From Acidobacteriota bacterium (lineage in GTDB: Bacteria; Acidobacteriota; Aminicenantia; Aminicenantales; Aminicenantaceae), in assembly GCA_030609975.1 (NCBI GenBank), contig JAUWSR010000051.1, positions 1 through 15,188 of the forward strand: a stretch of DNA of 15,188 nt. Reading direction: 5' to 3'. Under the pieces are notes generated by a model. It searched no databases and was not told the origin of the DNA. It saw only the letters and a program-made list of their open reading frames with translations. The position numbers and the translations under genes are program-made. Shown here one piece after another: positions 13,864 through 15,188 of this stretch; position 1 is the first letter of the stretch; each line of letters opens with the position of its first letter.

Positions 13864-14916
13864 TTAGTCAGAGGTGAGTTTTTCGACCTTTTTTTTGAGT
13901 TTTTTCACGTCTTTGATGAGATCGTAGAGTTGTGGAATAACCACCCAGGCCTTGCGCCAAACTCGAACATCGAGGTGAGGGGAGCCGGAGACTATGGCTC
14001 CTTCCGGGATGTTCTTGGTGATCCCGGATTTGGCGAGCACGATGGCGTTGTCCCCGATCTCGATGTGGTCAGGGATGCCTGCCTGCCCGGCCAGGATCAC
14101 ATTCCTGCCAATTTTAGAGCTGCCTCCTATTCCCACTTGAGAGATGATGAGGCTGTTTTCTCCGATCTCGACATTGTGCCCGATCTGAACGAGGTTGTCG
14201 ATCTTAGTGCCCCGTTTGATGATCGTGTTTCCCAAAGCGGCCCGATCGACCGTCGTGTTGGCTCCGATCTCCACGTCATCCTCGATGATGACTCCTCCAG
14301 CCTGGGGGATCTTAGCGTGGGTCTTGTTTTCAGTCTGGAGATAACTGTATCCATCCGACCCGATGACCACACCGTTATGCAGGATAACACGATCTCCCAG
14401 ATATACTTTTTCACGCAGGGAAACTTGCGAGTGGATAATGCAATGGCTTCCGATCTTTACCTGCGGATAGACGGATACATGGGGATAGATAACCGTTCCA
14501 TCCCCGATCTCAACCTCGTTGCCTAAAAGTGAAAAAGCGCCGACGGCGACATCTTTTCCGATGCGGGCAGTGGATGAGACTTGGGCCAGGGGGTGGATTC
14601 CAACATGAGGCCGGTAGGGCTTAAAAAACAATTTTACGGCGCGCACAAAATCAGGTTGAGGATCAGGTGAATAGATAAGCGGAAGGGCGTCAAATTTTTC
14701 TTCTTGTGAAACGATGGCGGCCGATGCTTTGGTGTTTTCGAACCGGGTGCGGAGTTTTTCTTGAGAGAAAAAAACCAGATCTCCTTCCCCTGCATCCTCC
14801 AGGTTGGCCACTCCCTTGAGTAGGGTATTTCCCTCGCCTGTAAAGGAACAGCCTAAAAGGCCGGCCAGCTCCTCTACGGTCAAAGGTGGGACTGGAATAT
14901 CAGGTGACTTTTTCAT
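13864..14916 (-). CDS. lpxD: UDP-3-O-(3-hydroxyacyl)glucosamine N-acyltransferase
   Basis: A 350-residue enzyme of lipid A synthesis. It transfers a 3-hydroxyacyl chain from acyl carrier protein to the 2-amino group of UDP-3-O-acylglucosamine. An N-terminal uridine-binding domain (about 1-100: LTVEELAGLLGCSFTGEG, GVANLEDAGEGDLVFFSQ) is followed by a left-handed beta helix of hexapeptide repeats (about 105-320: ARIGKDVAVGAF, VEIGDGTVIYP, VYLGDRVILHNGVVIGSDGY). The catalytic histidine is expected at His247 in NLVQIGHNVEIGENS. The C-terminal helix is unusually lysine-rich (about 335-347). It overlaps the upstream membrane protein gene by 17 bases. It is not in the usual bamA-lpxD-fabZ-lpxA setting as far as visible. 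Confidence 0.95.
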   Translation of the reverse strand: MKKSPDIPVPPLTVEELAGLLGCSFTGEGNTLLKGVANLEDAGEGDLVFFSQEKLRTRFENTKASAAIVSQEEKFDALPLIYSPDPQPDFVRAVKLFFKPYRPHVGIHPLAQVSSTARIGKDVAVGAFSLLGNEVEIGDGTVIYPHVSVYPQVKIGSHCIIHSQVSLREKVYLGDRVILHNGVVIGSDGYSYLQTENKTHAKIPQAGGVIIEDDVEIGANTTVDRAALGNTIIKRGTKIDNLVQIGHNVEIGENSLIISQVGIGGSSKIGRNVILAGQAGIPDHIEIGDNAIVLAKSGITKNIPEGAIVSGSPHLDVRVWRKAWVVIPQLYDLIKDVKKLKKKVEKLTSD

Positions 14917-15188
14917 GATATCGCTCGTTCAGCACAGCGGCCAGTTCCGCTCCCCAAAACAAAAGCATCAGGGAGAAAGAGATCCACAACATAAAAAAGA
15001 TGATCGAGGTCAAAGTCCCTTGAACGAGCCGGGATAAGACGATGCCGATGGCCGAAAAATGAGCTATGTAAAAGGCGAACAGGCGTTTGAACAATTCCCA
15101 AAGAATGGTGGCCACCACTGCTGCCATGGCGGCTGGCCTGGTGTAGACTTTGATCTCGGGAATGAATTTGTACATGATGAAAAAAACC
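14900..15188 (-). CDS. YihY/BrkB family membrane protein, 3' part (5' end outside window)
   Basis: The last ~95 residues of an inner-membrane protein. The frame stays open to the window edge (GFFI precedes the Met at 15175), so that Met is probably internal. The pattern YKFIPEIKVYTRPAAMAAVV, TILWELFKRLFAFYIAHFS, then IIFFMLWISFSLMLLFWGAELAAVLNE matches the C-terminal signature of the YihY/BrkB family (once mis-assigned as RNase BN): P-x-V/K near a membrane entry, WELxKxxFxxY, and LxWxxxSxxxxLxGAELAA. At least two hydrophobic membrane helices are visible. The function of the family is not settled. The stop lies inside lpxD, so the two genes are co-translated. Confidence 0.85.
   Translation of the reverse strand, partial: VFFIMYKFIPEIKVYTRPAAMAAVVATILWELFKRLFAFYIAHFSAIGIVLSRLVQGTLTSIIFFMLWISFSLMLLFWGAELAAVLNERYHEKVT

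Noticed and set aside
13930..14526. 198-codon plus-strand open frame opposite lpxD
   Set aside because: The repeating Asp/Leu-rich peptide is a mirror of the hexapeptide repeats of lpxD, so it is a shadow frame.

Overview
The window is a dense stretch of housekeeping genes from a Gram-negative bacterium. LpxD, a lipid A enzyme, indicates an outer membrane. The gene set (PheS carrying a CxxC/CxxC zinc insert, a ZapB-like and ZapA pair beside pheT, RNase Y followed by a YmdB phosphodiesterase, XseA/XseB, DXS, TlyA, NAD kinase, TrxA/TrxB) fits deep Gram-negative lineages such as Desulfobacterota or Acidobacteriota/Aminicenantia. I cannot fix the phylum from sequence reading alone.

Region 1 (about 1-9066, + strand) is one long, tightly packed gene train: 3' end of pheS, pheT, a ZapB-like coiled-coil gene, zapA, rny, ymdB, xseA, xseB, dxs. 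Most junctions overlap by 4-23 bases or have gaps of about 10 bases. The one exception is a 134-base leader before rny, which holds a possible promoter and a hairpin that covers the rny ribosome binding site. It joins phenylalanyl-tRNA synthesis, Z-ring assembly, RNA turnover, DNA trimming and the first step of isoprenoid synthesis.

Region 2 (9067-9437) is non-coding and carries a structured repeat (copy A) and a half copy. Region 3 (9438-11064) is a two-gene overlapping unit, tlyA-nadK. Region 4 (11065-11488) is non-coding, with a second full repeat (copy B), a separate inverted-repeat-rich block and the trxA promoter area. Region 5 (11489-12735) is trxA-trxB, a complete NADPH-thioredoxin system with a 4-base overlap. 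Region 6 (12736-12846) holds a truncated repeat (copy C) that probably separates two convergent transcription units.

Region 7 (12847-15188, - strand) is a second operon. Read in its own direction, it is the 3' part of a YihY/BrkB-type membrane protein gene, then lpxD, then an AT-richer Trm112-like/SAM methyltransferase fusion gene.

The most distinctive non-coding signal is the repeat family at 9063-9242, 11072-11287 and 12740-12810. Each copy begins within 10 bases of a stop codon, in the same orientation as the upstream gene. The arms of its first stem differ between copies but mostly keep their pairing, which points to selection on, or a mobile origin for, a folded element. Other points worth checking are an XseB that ends in an SSB-like acidic tip (DDDIPF), a PheT that lacks the N-terminal tRNA-binding OB-fold insert, and an unusual nucleotide-binding loop in TrxB.
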